IMG/VR virus record: IMGVR_UViG_3300011116_000448
Coordinates: 1-64,000 of that record
Reading direction: 5' to 3' (one strand)
DNA from: a virus
DNA: 64,000 nucleotides
Shown: positions 15,768-26,500 of the stretch, one piece after another
How positions within the stretch are numbered: position 1 is the stretch's first letter
How the letters are laid out: each line of letters opens with the position of its first letter
Program-made: the position numbers and the translations under genes
Notes under the pieces: generated by a model
The model's database searches: none
The model's input: the letters and a program-made list of their open reading frames with translations, nothing else
Told to the model about the DNA's origin: nothing

Positions 15768-18700
15768 TTACTCTTTGTCCCGTGTCAAGATATTCTGGTA
15801 ACGACGTTCTTGTTGTGTAGGCTTTTTGATCTTTCCCGGATTCTTTTTCTGCCACAGACGTTCCTGAACGCTTGAGCGGAAACCTCTCCAGAAGTTAGAA
15901 TCAAGTCTGATGCCGTTAGCTTTAGCGTATTCACGCAAATCTTTGGTGACATCCGCCCGCATCTCTCGACCCTCTTGGTATTTTTCATTGTCATCTTGAG
16001 TTGACCCCAAATACATAAGGTACTCAGCCGTTGCTACGCGCTCGGCCAAACGGGACTTCCACCCAGTAAACTCTTGGTTGGCGCGCTGCTGCATGTACAG
16101 ACGTTCACGTTCTTGTGTCTTCTCAAGGGGCGTAAAGCCCGTAAGCTGACCAAGTACGTCAAACGGCCTAGTTCCATCCTCATTAGTATCTTTGAGTATT
16201 TTACCAGACTTGGTTTTCCAGTAATTTTCAGGCTCAGTAACCATTTGAGCCGTCTTAGCCACGTCCTTGCCAACCGAAGGCATAAAGGGCTGGATCTTCT
16301 CCAAAGCTGACTTGCTTGACGATCCACTGAGTACGTCAGCCGCACCGTTCATCATTTCTACAAGGGTACGTCCGGGAACACCCGTAATCTCACCAATCTT
16401 GATTTCATCCTTCAGAAGGCCCATAAGAAGGTTTTGCCCAATAATGTCCTGTGAAAGACGAGAACTCATGTCCAAGCCAAAGGTTGTGGACAGAGCACCC
16501 CTGCGCAAGAACTCAGGCATACCAGCGGCTTCAAGCTGCATGTTCAGGTCTACCATACGCCCATTAACCTTTTCCTCGTATTCTTCGTACAAGGTCTTCC
16601 AAAGGTCGTAGGCAGGAATACCGTTAAGCCCTGAGAAGGCCACGTAGGCACCCATTGTATATAGGCCTGCTAGGACACCCGCTGCTCCCTTTTTGGCCGT
16701 CATTTGCTCAAATAGAAGCTCTAGCATCTGCTGTGGGTAGGTCATGAAGGGGAATGCCAACGTACCGAACAGACCACGCTGCATGGGGCCACGCCCCGTC
16801 TTGCCAAACTCAGCGTGAACAAGACGCATGTGGTAAAGAGCCATTGCGTCTTCAACGTCCATTTTGGTTTTGTTGGTGTCCCAGAAATATTGCCAATCGT
16901 AGTCCGTAGCAAGGTCTTTAATGGCCTTACGGGTAATCTCAGGGGAGTCTTTAAACATATCCCTGAAGGCAATAAATGTCGACTTACGAGTAAAGTTTTC
17001 AGTGTTGCTAACAAAGAAGCCCGCGTTGTTCTTGATGAAGTTAAAGCCCTTTTCAGCCTGTTTAGCACCGGGACCAAGGTGGCTGATATAGTCAGTGTTG
17101 ATTTCCTTGGCAATAGCGTCTTCAGTCATGGACTGCCGGAAGTAGCCCGGATGAGCGTTAAAGAACTCACTGTTCTTGTCCCCCGGCTGCATCTTTACCA
17201 ACTTACTGATACCCTTGCTAAGGTAGGACATGGCACTCAAAGGATTGCCTGTGTAACCTACAAGCACACCTGCGGCTTGTGTGGGTAGGGTTGCAATCTG
17301 CAACATAGCAGTAGATAGACGGTATCCCATGGTCCAGAAGAAGTTAAAGTTGCGCAAAGCTCCGTAGTCAGTGCTTGGGTTAAGCATGTAATCTACATAG
17401 TTGTTAGCGTACTTTTTCAGTTCAGGAGCAACCTTGTCACTTAAGACAATGTCTTTTTGAGCCGCAGCAAGTTCCATCGCTGTGGCTTTACGAGCAATAG
17501 AGTTCTTAAAGGTGTTCTTGTACGCATCCATGACGTGATCCCAATCACGAGAGTATCCTGAAATAACAGGTTCGTCTTGAGCACGCATAAGGTATTTGCC
17601 TTTACCCTGTGCAAGGACATACCGCATGATGTGGTTCTTGGTTGAACCTGCATCTTCGGACCAAGCTTTCATAAAGCTTTGCGGATCTTTAACCCCAGTG
17701 GCAAGCATGTGTGCCAATTCAATGTTACGCTCAAGTCCCGTAGCGTTAAGGCTCTGGATAAGCTCCATCGACAGCATACCCTTTTGGATAAGCTTGGCGG
17801 CAGAGTTGTAGGTCAACTGACCGTGAGTAAGTTCAAAGTCCTTTGGGTCGTACTTCTTGCGAAGCCCAAGCTTGTCAATCTTTTGGTCAGCGTGCTTCTT
17901 TGACGGAAGCGCACTGGTCTTAAGTCCAAGAAGATTGTCAGTGTTGTCAAGAACTTCCATGTGGACAAGATTCCCTGTCTTTCGATCCTTGACCCAAACA
18001 ACGTAGTCACCGAACCGCATGTGTGGAATGTAGGCTACATCTCTGGCAAGCAAAGCTTCACTGTGCTTTAGCTGATCGTGGAATTCCTGCAGCATGTCAC
18101 GGTCCCTGACGTACTTGTTACGGAACTCAGGCAGCGGGTTGTTCTTGATAAGCTTTTCAATGTTGTCAATTGTATCCTGCAAATGAAGCAACGAAGAGTC
18201 CTTACCTACGTTGTACTCCTTGCGGAAGTGCTCTAAAAGCTCGCGAGTAACAGACATGTCTTCGCGAATACCGACCTTAAAGAAGTCAGACACACCCTTG
18301 ACAATGTCAGAGTCTACCTTTGAAAGAACTACGTCGGCATCATTCTCATCCTTGAACACAATACGCCCTTGAGTATCTTCCTTGATACCTTGCTTGGTGT
18401 TTCGAAGATGGTCAATAATATCGCCTGCTCGAATAATTTTATCCATGTCCTTGTTTGCAAGATCCTTGTAGACGTAGTCAAACTGCTTTGTGAACGCAAG
18501 GTCGATGTTTGCGGCAACGTCCTTTTGCTTAACAAAAATGTTATGGACACGCCCGATGATAGGATGCTTGCGGGCCATCTTGGCTACGGAGAACAGGAAA
18601 GACATAGCCCCACCAGCGGTACCAATGTTGTTGGCTTCACTACGCAAGAATGGATCGTTGGAATCTCGTCCAGATCTTGTCTGAGGGTCTTTGAAGTTAG

Positions 18701-21700
18701 GCGGAGGTGAGCTTGCACCAGCTTCAGTAGCAGCTTCCTTAATCTCCTCAACCTTTACTTCAGCCTGTTCCTGCTTAGGTCTGTTGACCTCATCAAGGAC
18801 ACGATCTGCAAATACGTTGGGGCGGCGAGCCTCTGGCGGAACTTCCCTTGAGTTCTGTTCAAAGACCTCAGGACTGTCGTTGTACTCAAGAATGTCATCA
18901 AGTTTTTTGTAGCCAATGTCAGCAAACTCTTTATTCAATTGCTTGAAAGACTTTTCAAAAGCACTGAAAATCTTCTTCTGTTTGATGTCCTTGAAGTCCT
19001 TGATGTTGACGTTTAAATCGCCCTTAAGGTACTTGGCAAAGGCCATAGCCTCCAAGTCCTCTGTACGGAAAGTACCAAGGTCTTTGGGGTTTACACCTTC
19101 CTGTGCACCATACCATTCACTGAAGAATTGCCTATTCTTGTTCAAAGCATCAATGGTCTTATCCGGAAGGAACTGCCGCATGTTCTTGTACCAAGTTGCC
19201 AACGCCTCTTCGTTAAGGTTCTTTGGTTTGTTGATGTTGAAGGCTGTGTGCAGCGAGGTCAACATGGCGTTAAACGTAGCCTTGTCCATCTCCTTACCCG
19301 AAAGCATCTTGTCAAAGCTTTGGCGGAATAGCTTGGACAAGCTAGGATGAACCTTGTTAAATGCGTTCTCAATTGTGTTGAGGAGCTTCACGCGGTTCAT
19401 TACCTGCTCAGAGAACTTCTTGGTAGCCCTCATGATACGCGGCTTTTCACTGACCTTGACGTTGGCAGACATCTCAGCAAACTTCTTGAACATTTCATTC
19501 AAGGCTGGCCCAAGGTCTGGATTACGCTTAAGGAAGTCTGCGTTACGTTCCATGGCAAGTTTGTCAACTTCGTCGTGAAGCTGGTTTAGAATCTGTTCAG
19601 ACACGTCACTAAGTTTAGCTCTTTGTGGTGCTCTAGGCGTGCCTTTAAATGCCTTGGGGTCGTACCTAAATTCACCGGGCTTGGGTGAAGTATCAATAGT
19701 GTCAGCAAGCGTATCAGAGATAATAGGCTTGTTACGCTCTTTCCAGTAGCGATTGGCAATTCGACGCAGTTCATCCGTTGTCGTGTGCTTGTCTTCCAAC
19801 ATTCGCTTAAACAACGGAGACCTAAGAAGAGCTTCAATAACCTGACTCTTCTTCAACTTTGGTGTAGCATTAGGTCCCGGCATGGTTGCAGCCTTGGCAA
19901 GAGCCTCTGCTGTCTGTGCGGGTTTGTATTCAAGCAAACCACGAATAGCCATAGGATCACTTCGCATACCCGCGTAAGGACCAAAAGCTTCACCGTCAAC
20001 AGGAGGTTCTTCAATAAACTTCCCACCGCGCGAAGTTACCTTATCAGGAGCCTTGGGGTAAATATCTTTAACACCAGTACTCTCGTTACGGCGCTGGATA
20101 CGTACGTTTTCTTCTTGAACCTCTTTAAGCTTCTGTTTGTACTCCTTCAAAGCCTTGCGGTAGTCTCGCATGTCGGCTTCGTACTTTTTTGTAGCTTCTT
20201 TTGCACCAGCCCATTTCATTTCAGTAGAGGTAGGTGCGATAGGTTTAACAGGCTCTACTGGAAGGTCTAAGAGTTTTTGCTTAGGCACAGGCCCAGTTCT
20301 AAATACCTCAGATGGCTTTGCTTCGCTTTTAAAGTACTTACCCTTTTCAGGGATAAGAAGCCCATCAATCAATCCTGAGTTATTGAGTTCACTGCCCCAT
20401 TTTTGCCCCACAGAAATACGAACTGGTGCGTGCGTGTACCCAAGCTCTTTAAGCGCCTGAAGCCTGTGATTACCTTCTCCAAGCTTGGCAGTACGAGAAT
20501 CTGCACCCACGTTAACGATAAGAGGATTGTTTAGACCATTCTCCTGAATGTCCTTTTTTAACGCCTCCATTTCCTCGCGTGTCATCCGAAGTTTGTTCCC
20601 TTTGATTTTCTCAAGAAACTCAATAGGCACGTCTTCAATATATCGCGCGTAATTGTCCATGTCACTACGCTTACGTGTATTACCATCAAGGTCCTTCCAA
20701 TAAGAACTTCTTTTTGGAGAACGAGGAACTCTATCCTCTCCGTAGAACGGTTGATTAATCGGAGGATTGCCGGGGCGCTTACGAATAAGTCCGTACTTGC
20801 TGGGTTTGATTACATCGTGATTAAATACAATAAATTGATCGCTTGTAGGTAGATCACTGAAAGGCATACGACCTTCCACATGTTCTTCGTATGAAGCAAA
20901 ACCCTCTCTAATATCCAAAGCGTCGATATTGAGTTTTTGTAGCTTTGCCTTCATTTCGGCCATGCGCGCTCTTTGATCTGCAGCAGTGACCTTAGTACCT
21001 GCTTCATCTACACTGTCAAAATCAACAGCAAAATCTCTCATCATCTGATCTACGGCATCTTGTTTACGTGGCTTTGTTGTAGGGAATACCTGATGATCCA
21101 TAGCAGTGCCATCAGGATGTACCCAAAAATCAGGATTACCTTTTTCACCACCAAAACGCGTATCGTCAAACTTGCGCATTGGTTCAGACATTCGATCTGT
21201 ATAGCCGAGCATTTTAGCCAAACGCTGGGCATCTTCAAAAGTTTTAATTGTGAAGATACGCGCTGAAGGTTTAAGAAATGCCTTAATCTTTTCGGGATAC
21301 GCTACGGCACGACGTGCTTCTGCATCTTGATCAAACCAGAATGAATTAGGATTCTTTGAGAAATACGAAGAAAAATCACCAAATTCACTATAGTAATAAG
21401 CGCGTTTACCTGTCTGCGGATTAAATTCACCTGACTCATCAATAGCCTTGGCAGAATCAGGCATAGTACCGTGGTAAAGAATAATGGGTGCTCCATCATC
21501 AAAATGCGAAATAACATCCTCAGGACGTGCACCTTTTGAAGCGGCATATTGTTTCTTTTCAGCTTCACTGCGACGTTTGTTCATCAACGTCTCTGCCAGC
21601 TTCTTACGGGGATTCTCACTAAGCATCTGGTTGGCAGCTTTGATGTTCTTGTTGATGCGCTCTTGGGCATCTGGACGCTTGTAGATTGAGCCGTACTGCT

Positions 21701-23507
21701 GTACGTCTTCCATCACTTTCTTGTCTACAAAGTTTTCAAAGTCTTCCATCACTTTCTTGCGAATCTCGTCAGGATACTTAGCACCTGCCTTATCAAGATC
21801 GCGCTGGACGTTAATACGATATAGCTTGTTGATCATATCGTCGGAGAAGTTACGGACAACTGTATCCTGATAACCAAACTGGTCAGTCAAAGCTGCCGCC
21901 TTGGTCAAGATCTTTTCGTCGTTGGAGTGTACCTGCGGCTGGTCGTCAATGTCTTTGTACATCACGCCATTAGGTGTACGCTTAAGGAAAGACTCACGCG
22001 AACGAACAAAGCTAGCCTTACGGGCTGCTTCAATAAGATCCCTGTCGCTTGGGGGTCTATTTAGATTTGTTTCAAAGTGGTTATAAAGATCACTGAGACC
22101 GTCGCGCTCCTCACCCTTCTTATCCTTGTACTTGATATTGCGAAGGTACTCAGCAGCCTGTACACGATCCGTAATACCGTAGTCGGCGTTAGGATCACGA
22201 ATGATACCGCTTACCGGAGGAGGAAGAGCCGCCTGAGGTGTAGTCTGGTCGTACCCATAAATGATGTCTTCCTTCATGGTAGACGCAGCTTCGCTTACGG
22301 GACGCTCTGGACGAGGGTCTCCAAGGAAAGACGAATCAATAGGCTGGACAGGTGTCTTGGGTTTTGGCTGGTAACGATAGCCTTTGTAAAGACCAAAAGG
22401 CACACCTACAAGAGTACCCATGACCCCGGCATTGAAGTACTCGGCCTTGGCTTCGTCATCCAAAAGAGGCATATCGGCGTTCATGCGGGACAGGGCAGAA
22501 GTACCCATACCTACAAAAGCATTAGTACCTGCCACGTCAGCCATATTGCCGAGGAGGCGTGTACTCATCTTGGACCCAAGGTCTACACCCCACTTTTCAA
22601 GGGTGTTAAGGACGGGTCCAGCAAAAATAATGGAGTCCACAGGAATGGCCTGCAGTCCCGCTGCTACGGTCCCTAGGGTAGCTGCCTTGGTCCAATCAAT
22701 GTGATCCTTGGGGTTCTCTACCCCCTGCTCTTTAAGGGCCTGAACCTGCCTGTCAGCGAACTGGGCGATGGTTACGGGCGCAGTGACACCTGCAGCCCCA
22801 AAGAACGACCCTAGACGGGCAGCAGCGGTACCAGCCTTCATACCCGCTGATCCTGCCGCAAGGTAACCACCAGCACCACCACCAGCCAACGCTAGGCCCA
22901 TGTAGGGCGCTCCTGCACCTATGGTCTGAAGGGCAAAGTCGTACAGCTTACCTTGGTCCCAAGCTGACTGAACGTCAGGGACAGTAAACTGACCGTAATT
23001 CTTTTGATAATCATTCTTAAGTTGGTCGGCGTATTCGTGCCATTCCTTGCCAAGGTTCTCCATACCCACTCCCTCAAGACTATAGGCTAGGGCACTGGAA
23101 AGCTCACTGGGCATACTGTAAAGGGTGGCACCTTTGGCTGCACCCCAAATACCGGGAGAGTTGTGGTCCCAGATGGCCTCCAGAACCTCCTCAGGCGTCT
23201 TGTCAGCGGGGGCATTGTACCGCTTACCGTCACCCGCAAACTCATAGATAATCGTGTTAGGGTCCTTGCTAGAAGGTCCTACGGGCTTAAGAATCTGGTC
23301 AGGGGAATCTACTCCAAAGAACTGCTTGGAGAAAGCTTGGGGTTCACCCGAAGAGGAACTACCTACTGCTGGCTCTTTACTTCTCTCGTTGAGTACCCCA
23401 AGGATTGATTCGTTAAAAGGGTCTGGATTCTGCCTCTGCGGGAACGTAGCCTGCATGGCATTATCGACAACCCCTTGTGCAAAGGGACTCAACGGATCTG
23501 TAGCCAT
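15768..23507 (-). CDS. Giant internal virion/polyvalent protein with ART-like and ParB-like segments
   Basis: 2579 residues; AAGGAGG at 23521-23527 precedes the ATG. The N-terminal part has the YEFAGDGKRYNAP motif (about residue 90) and Gly/Ala-rich hydrophobic stretches (about 195-300) able to cross membranes. About residues 670-860 resemble the ADP-ribosyltransferase domain of polyvalent proteins: ILYHGTMPDSAKAI, YYYSEFGDFSSYFSK and a long RIFTIKTFEDAQRL region. About 945-1045 is ParB-like (PIEFLEKIKG, EALKKDIQENGLNNPLIV, GEGNHRLQAL). Long charged coiled coils follow, then a C-terminal region with hydrophobic helices (about 2075 and 2240-2300) as in podovirus ejection proteins. It is probably packed in the capsid and injected with DNA, where the enzymatic domains could neutralise host defence. 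Confidence 0.8.
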   Translation of the reverse strand: MATDPLSPFAQGVVDNAMQATFPQRQNPDPFNESILGVLNERSKEPAVGSSSSGEPQAFSKQFFGVDSPDQILKPVGPSSKDPNTIIYEFAGDGKRYNAPADKTPEEVLEAIWDHNSPGIWGAAKGATLYSMPSELSSALAYSLEGVGMENLGKEWHEYADQLKNDYQKNYGQFTVPDVQSAWDQGKLYDFALQTIGAGAPYMGLALAGGGAGGYLAAGSAGMKAGTAAARLGSFFGAAGVTAPVTIAQFADRQVQALKEQGVENPKDHIDWTKAATLGTVAAGLQAIPVDSIIFAGPVLNTLEKWGVDLGSKMSTRLLGNMADVAGTNAFVGMGTSALSRMNADMPLLDDEAKAEYFNAGVMGTLVGVPFGLYKGYRYQPKPKTPVQPIDSSFLGDPRPERPVSEAASTMKEDIIYGYDQTTPQAALPPPVSGIIRDPNADYGITDRVQAAEYLRNIKYKDKKGEERDGLSDLYNHFETNLNRPPSDRDLIEAARKASFVRSRESFLKRTPNGVMYKDIDDQPQVHSNDEKILTKAAALTDQFGYQDTVVRNFSDDMINKLYRINVQRDLDKAGAKYPDEIRKKVMEDFENFVDKKVMEDVQQYGSIYKRPDAQERINKNIKAANQMLSENPRKKLAETLMNKRRSEAEKKQYAASKGARPEDVISHFDDGAPIILYHGTMPDSAKAIDESGEFNPQTGKRAYYYSEFGDFSSYFSKNPNSFWFDQDAEARRAVAYPEKIKAFLKPSARIFTIKTFEDAQRLAKMLGYTDRMSEPMRKFDDTRFGGEKGNPDFWVHPDGTAMDHQVFPTTKPRKQDAVDQMMRDFAVDFDSVDEAGTKVTAADQRARMAEMKAKLQKLNIDALDIREGFASYEEHVEGRMPFSDLPTSDQFIVFNHDVIKPSKYGLIRKRPGNPPINQPFYGEDRVPRSPKRSSYWKDLDGNTRKRSDMDNYARYIEDVPIEFLEKIKGNKLRMTREEMEALKKDIQENGLNNPLIVNVGADSRTAKLGEGNHRLQALKELGYTHAPVRISVGQKWGSELNNSGLIDGLLIPEKGKYFKSEAKPSEVFRTGPVPKQKLLDLPVEPVKPIAPTSTEMKWAGAKEATKKYEADMRDYRKALKEYKQKLKEVQEENVRIQRRNESTGVKDIYPKAPDKVTSRGGKFIEEPPVDGEAFGPYAGMRSDPMAIRGLLEYKPAQTAEALAKAATMPGPNATPKLKKSQVIEALLRSPLFKRMLEDKHTTTDELRRIANRYWKERNKPIISDTLADTIDTSPKPGEFRYDPKAFKGTPRAPQRAKLSDVSEQILNQLHDEVDKLAMERNADFLKRNPDLGPALNEMFKKFAEMSANVKVSEKPRIMRATKKFSEQVMNRVKLLNTIENAFNKVHPSLSKLFRQSFDKMLSGKEMDKATFNAMLTSLHTAFNINKPKNLNEEALATWYKNMRQFLPDKTIDALNKNRQFFSEWYGAQEGVNPKDLGTFRTEDLEAMAFAKYLKGDLNVNIKDFKDIKQKKIFSAFEKSFKQLNKEFADIGYKKLDDILEYNDSPEVFEQNSREVPPEARRPNVFADRVLDEVNRPKQEQAEVKVEEIKEAATEAGASSPPPNFKDPQTRSGRDSNDPFLRSEANNIGTAGGAMSFLFSVAKMARKHPIIGRVHNIFVKQKDVAANIDLAFTKQFDYVYKDLANKDMDKIIRAGDIIDHLRNTKQGIKEDTQGRIVFKDENDADVVLSKVDSDIVKGVSDFFKVGIREDMSVTRELLEHFRKEYNVGKDSSLLHLQDTIDNIEKLIKNNPLPEFRNKYVRDRDMLQEFHDQLKHSEALLARDVAYIPHMRFGDYVVWVKDRKTGNLVHMEVLDNTDNLLGLKTSALPSKKHADQKIDKLGLRKKYDPKDFELTHGQLTYNSAAKLIQKGMLSMELIQSLNATGLERNIELAHMLATGVKDPQSFMKAWSEDAGSTKNHIMRYVLAQGKGKYLMRAQDEPVISGYSRDWDHVMDAYKNTFKNSIARKATAMELAAAQKDIVLSDKVAPELKKYANNYVDYMLNPSTDYGALRNFNFFWTMGYRLSTAMLQIATLPTQAAGVLVGYTGNPLSAMSYLSKGISKLVKMQPGDKNSEFFNAHPGYFRQSMTEDAIAKEINTDYISHLGPGAKQAEKGFNFIKNNAGFFVSNTENFTRKSTFIAFRDMFKDSPEITRKAIKDLATDYDWQYFWDTNKTKMDVEDAMALYHMRLVHAEFGKTGRGPMQRGLFGTLAFPFMTYPQQMLELLFEQMTAKKGAAGVLAGLYTMGAYVAFSGLNGIPAYDLWKTLYEEYEEKVNGRMVDLNMQLEAAGMPEFLRRGALSTTFGLDMSSRLSQDIIGQNLLMGLLKDEIKIGEITGVPGRTLVEMMNGAADVLSGSSSKSALEKIQPFMPSVGKDVAKTAQMVTEPENYWKTKSGKILKDTNEDGTRPFDVLGQLTGFTPLEKTQERERLYMQQRANQEFTGWKSRLAERVATAEYLMYLGSTQDDNEKYQEGREMRADVTKDLREYAKANGIRLDSNFWRGFRSSVQERLWQKKNPGKIKKPTQQERRYQNILTRDKE

Positions 23508-23532
23508 AGTAAGTAGTTAACCTCCTTATCGG

Positions 23533-26500
23533 TTAGTTAAAAAGACTTGTCCCTTCTTCTTCAGGGTTTTTCAAGCCGTAACCTGCATTATTGACAATAT
23601 CCAACCATTCCTGCGGAACAGGCTCACCTACACGGTCAGTCTGCCAACGCATAATAGCCTTTAGAATCTCATTCACACGAGTTTCCTTAGCGGTCAACCC
23701 TGCCTTCTGGCGTTCAAAGTCAAGCTGCATTTCCTTTTCTTGGAGTTTAGCAGCCTGCGCCTGACGGGCCAATTCAGCCTTGACGTTTGGATCAAGCGAG
23801 TCAACCATCGCATTAGTATACCGCATCTTGACGATTTCCTGCAGCTTCTCCGAGGCTTCTTGGCCCTTCTTAAGCTGTTCCTTATCGCGATCAGCCAACG
23901 AAGCCAAACCAGCTTCACCCAGCGCATTACCAAAGCTGCCCTTGGAGGCCAGAATGGAAAGACCAAGCTTCAGGAGGGGTTCATTGACGTTGTCAAACAT
24001 ACCAAAGACTGCCTGCTTCTTTGGCTTCGTCTGGGCGTCCATGTACTCCCGAAGGCGATCTTTGTACAACTGACGCAGCATCGCGGCCTCAGGATCGTCG
24101 TCAACGACATCTCCACCGGGAGCACCGGGACCACCGCCCGTACCACCTGTCGGATCAGCTTGCGCTCCCGCAGGAATCTCAGGTGCACCACCCTGTGGCG
24201 TACCAATCATGTCAGACATCTCGTTGTAGAAGTTATCCACCGGGTCACCAGAATTACCCCACTCACCAAGAGCGTCCATATAAAGATTGGGGTTTGGCTT
24301 GTAATCCCAGCCTTTTTCGTCTATTGGAAGGACAATCTTCTGGTCAGTAGGCACCCTGCCACTAGTCGAAGGAGTAATTCCAAGTCCCGGAATCTGAGAC
24401 AAGAAATCATCCCAACGCCCAATGCCATTAGGATCTTTGGCGCGCTCCCGTGCTTTTTCAAATACACCGGGCTCCCGCGTCTTCCAATCAGCAGGGTTTT
24501 CAGGCATACGCAGGACGTTAGGTTCACGCGGCTGCTTCTTTGGGGTCGTTACCGTAGGCGACCCGATGACGTTGACCTTGTTAGAAGTCAAATCAGCCTT
24601 GTTACCCTTCGGGATGGACCGATAAAGGTCAATCTCGTCAGCAGTTACGTCAGGCGGAGGCGGCATTACGCTATCCCAGCTCTCAAGAGGAAGGACAAGA
24701 CTGTCGTCACCATACTGACGCCTAAAGACTTCATCCCAATCTTCAAGAGGGAAGATCTGACTGTCTGATGAGTAAGCACCACCACCCTTTGAGAACTTCT
24801 TGATTAGACCGCCACCAGCAAAGCCCATACCACCTTTGGTGAAAGAGTCGCCAATGATGTCTATAGGATTGAATGTAGTCGTCCCACCACTAATGGTTTC
24901 ACCTCCTCTAGAGGGATCATTCTGAGGAACAGCCCCACGCTCTGCAAGCATCTCGTCAATTGTCTTACCTGAATACTTTTCTCGAAGATTGTTGTAAGCT
25001 TTTTCCTTGTCTGCTCGGTAGTCATTAAAAGTGTACCCAGCTTTCTTTGTCCAAGGATTGCCTTTTGACTTAGCTGCACTCTTTAAACCAACTTCAACTA
25101 GAATATCTTTCATAGGCTTATCAGCCTTATCGTAAAGAGTCGGAATAGCTTTTACTGCACCGTCAGGACCAAGATGGTGTGCAAGGTACAAGTTCATTTC
25201 TGTAATAGGCAAACCTGCCTTCTTCAACGTATTGTATGAAGTTGGTAGATAGAAATTCTTGTACACGTAAGCAGCAGCTTCAGCGCTTGGAAGATACTTT
25301 GCAAGTTCAGGATCACCGCTTTTGTACTTGTAAATATCCTGCTTGTTAACAGGACGAATATTTAGTTGTTCTCTGACAGCTTTAGGTACTTTCTTTACAT
25401 AACCATTCCAAGTATCTGCTGTGTACTGGAACGGAGTAAAAGCATGAGTACCCGCAAGAGTCATATCGGCGTCGTTCTTTGACAAGTCTTTGTTTTTAAT
25501 AGAATTGTCCTGTTCGTTCATCTTGGTACCTTCAACAAAAAGGTCCTCGTTGACGTTATCCCACATCTTGGAGTTAGAATAACGCTTTACTTCCACGTCC
25601 CTAGGCACGCGTGAAGGATCTGCGTTGGGGTCCATAGGCAGGGAATCAATGATGTCTTGTGGAGCACGAGAGGTCTGATTACGGGCCTGTGCTTTGGTAA
25701 TTGTACCTTCACCTACAGAGTCAACTTTACCAAGAACGTCGTCACGACCTAGGTTTTGGAAGTCCGGTTGAAACTTTCCAGCACTCGAATCCATTCCATG
25801 ATAAAGCGCAGCAAGAGGATCTACCATCTCGGCAGGGACGCGAGCTTGGTTCTTTTCAAAGCTTTTTCCACCTTGAACAAAACCACCTTCCTGATAAGCG
25901 CGAGTATCCTTGTTATCGTACTTGCTTGCTCTTCCGGGACCAGTCAAACGACGCTTAGTCAGTTCTTCCAACGGTGTACCCGGAAGGTACTCGTACTCTT
26001 TACGCAGACGCTTGGCATCAATCAATTCCTGAGGGAATGCACGACCTGAATCATTAAGATATCGCAAAGCATCTTCTTTACGCACGTCTGCTTCGTCAAA
26101 CGGCAAAGGCTCGCCCATCTGCATGGAAAGCTCATTCATAGCCTTAGCTTTTGCTACATCTTTGGCAAGCGTAGTAATCATGGCATCAAGAGGATTGTTA
26201 CTCTTAGGTGCTGCACCAACCTTCTTCAAACGCTCTTCCGTGGCGTCGTTGTTCTTCAAAAGAGGTTTGCGCTTGACGTAATCTTCCTGCTTCTGAATGT
26301 TCTTGATAAGCTTCATATCTTCGTTAAGATACGAAAGATCACCTAGTTCGTCACCGTAGCGTGGGTAATCGTTACGAATAACGTCTTGAAAGCCCCGCTG
26401 GGGAAGAGTACGTTTATCCAACCCAAGCATACGCAAGATGTCGTAATGGCCTTTGTCATCCTCTGGAACGTTCAATTCCCAACCGTCGCCGGGACCAACC

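Noticed and set aside
22077-22676. Plus-strand frame of 199 residues
   Set aside because: Antisense to the 2579-residue gene, without a start signal or a protein-like composition.
23740-24768. Plus-strand frame of 342 residues
   Set aside because: It is antisense to the 1600-residue virion gene, has no ribosome binding site, and its translation is the usual Arg/Ser/Leu-rich shadow.
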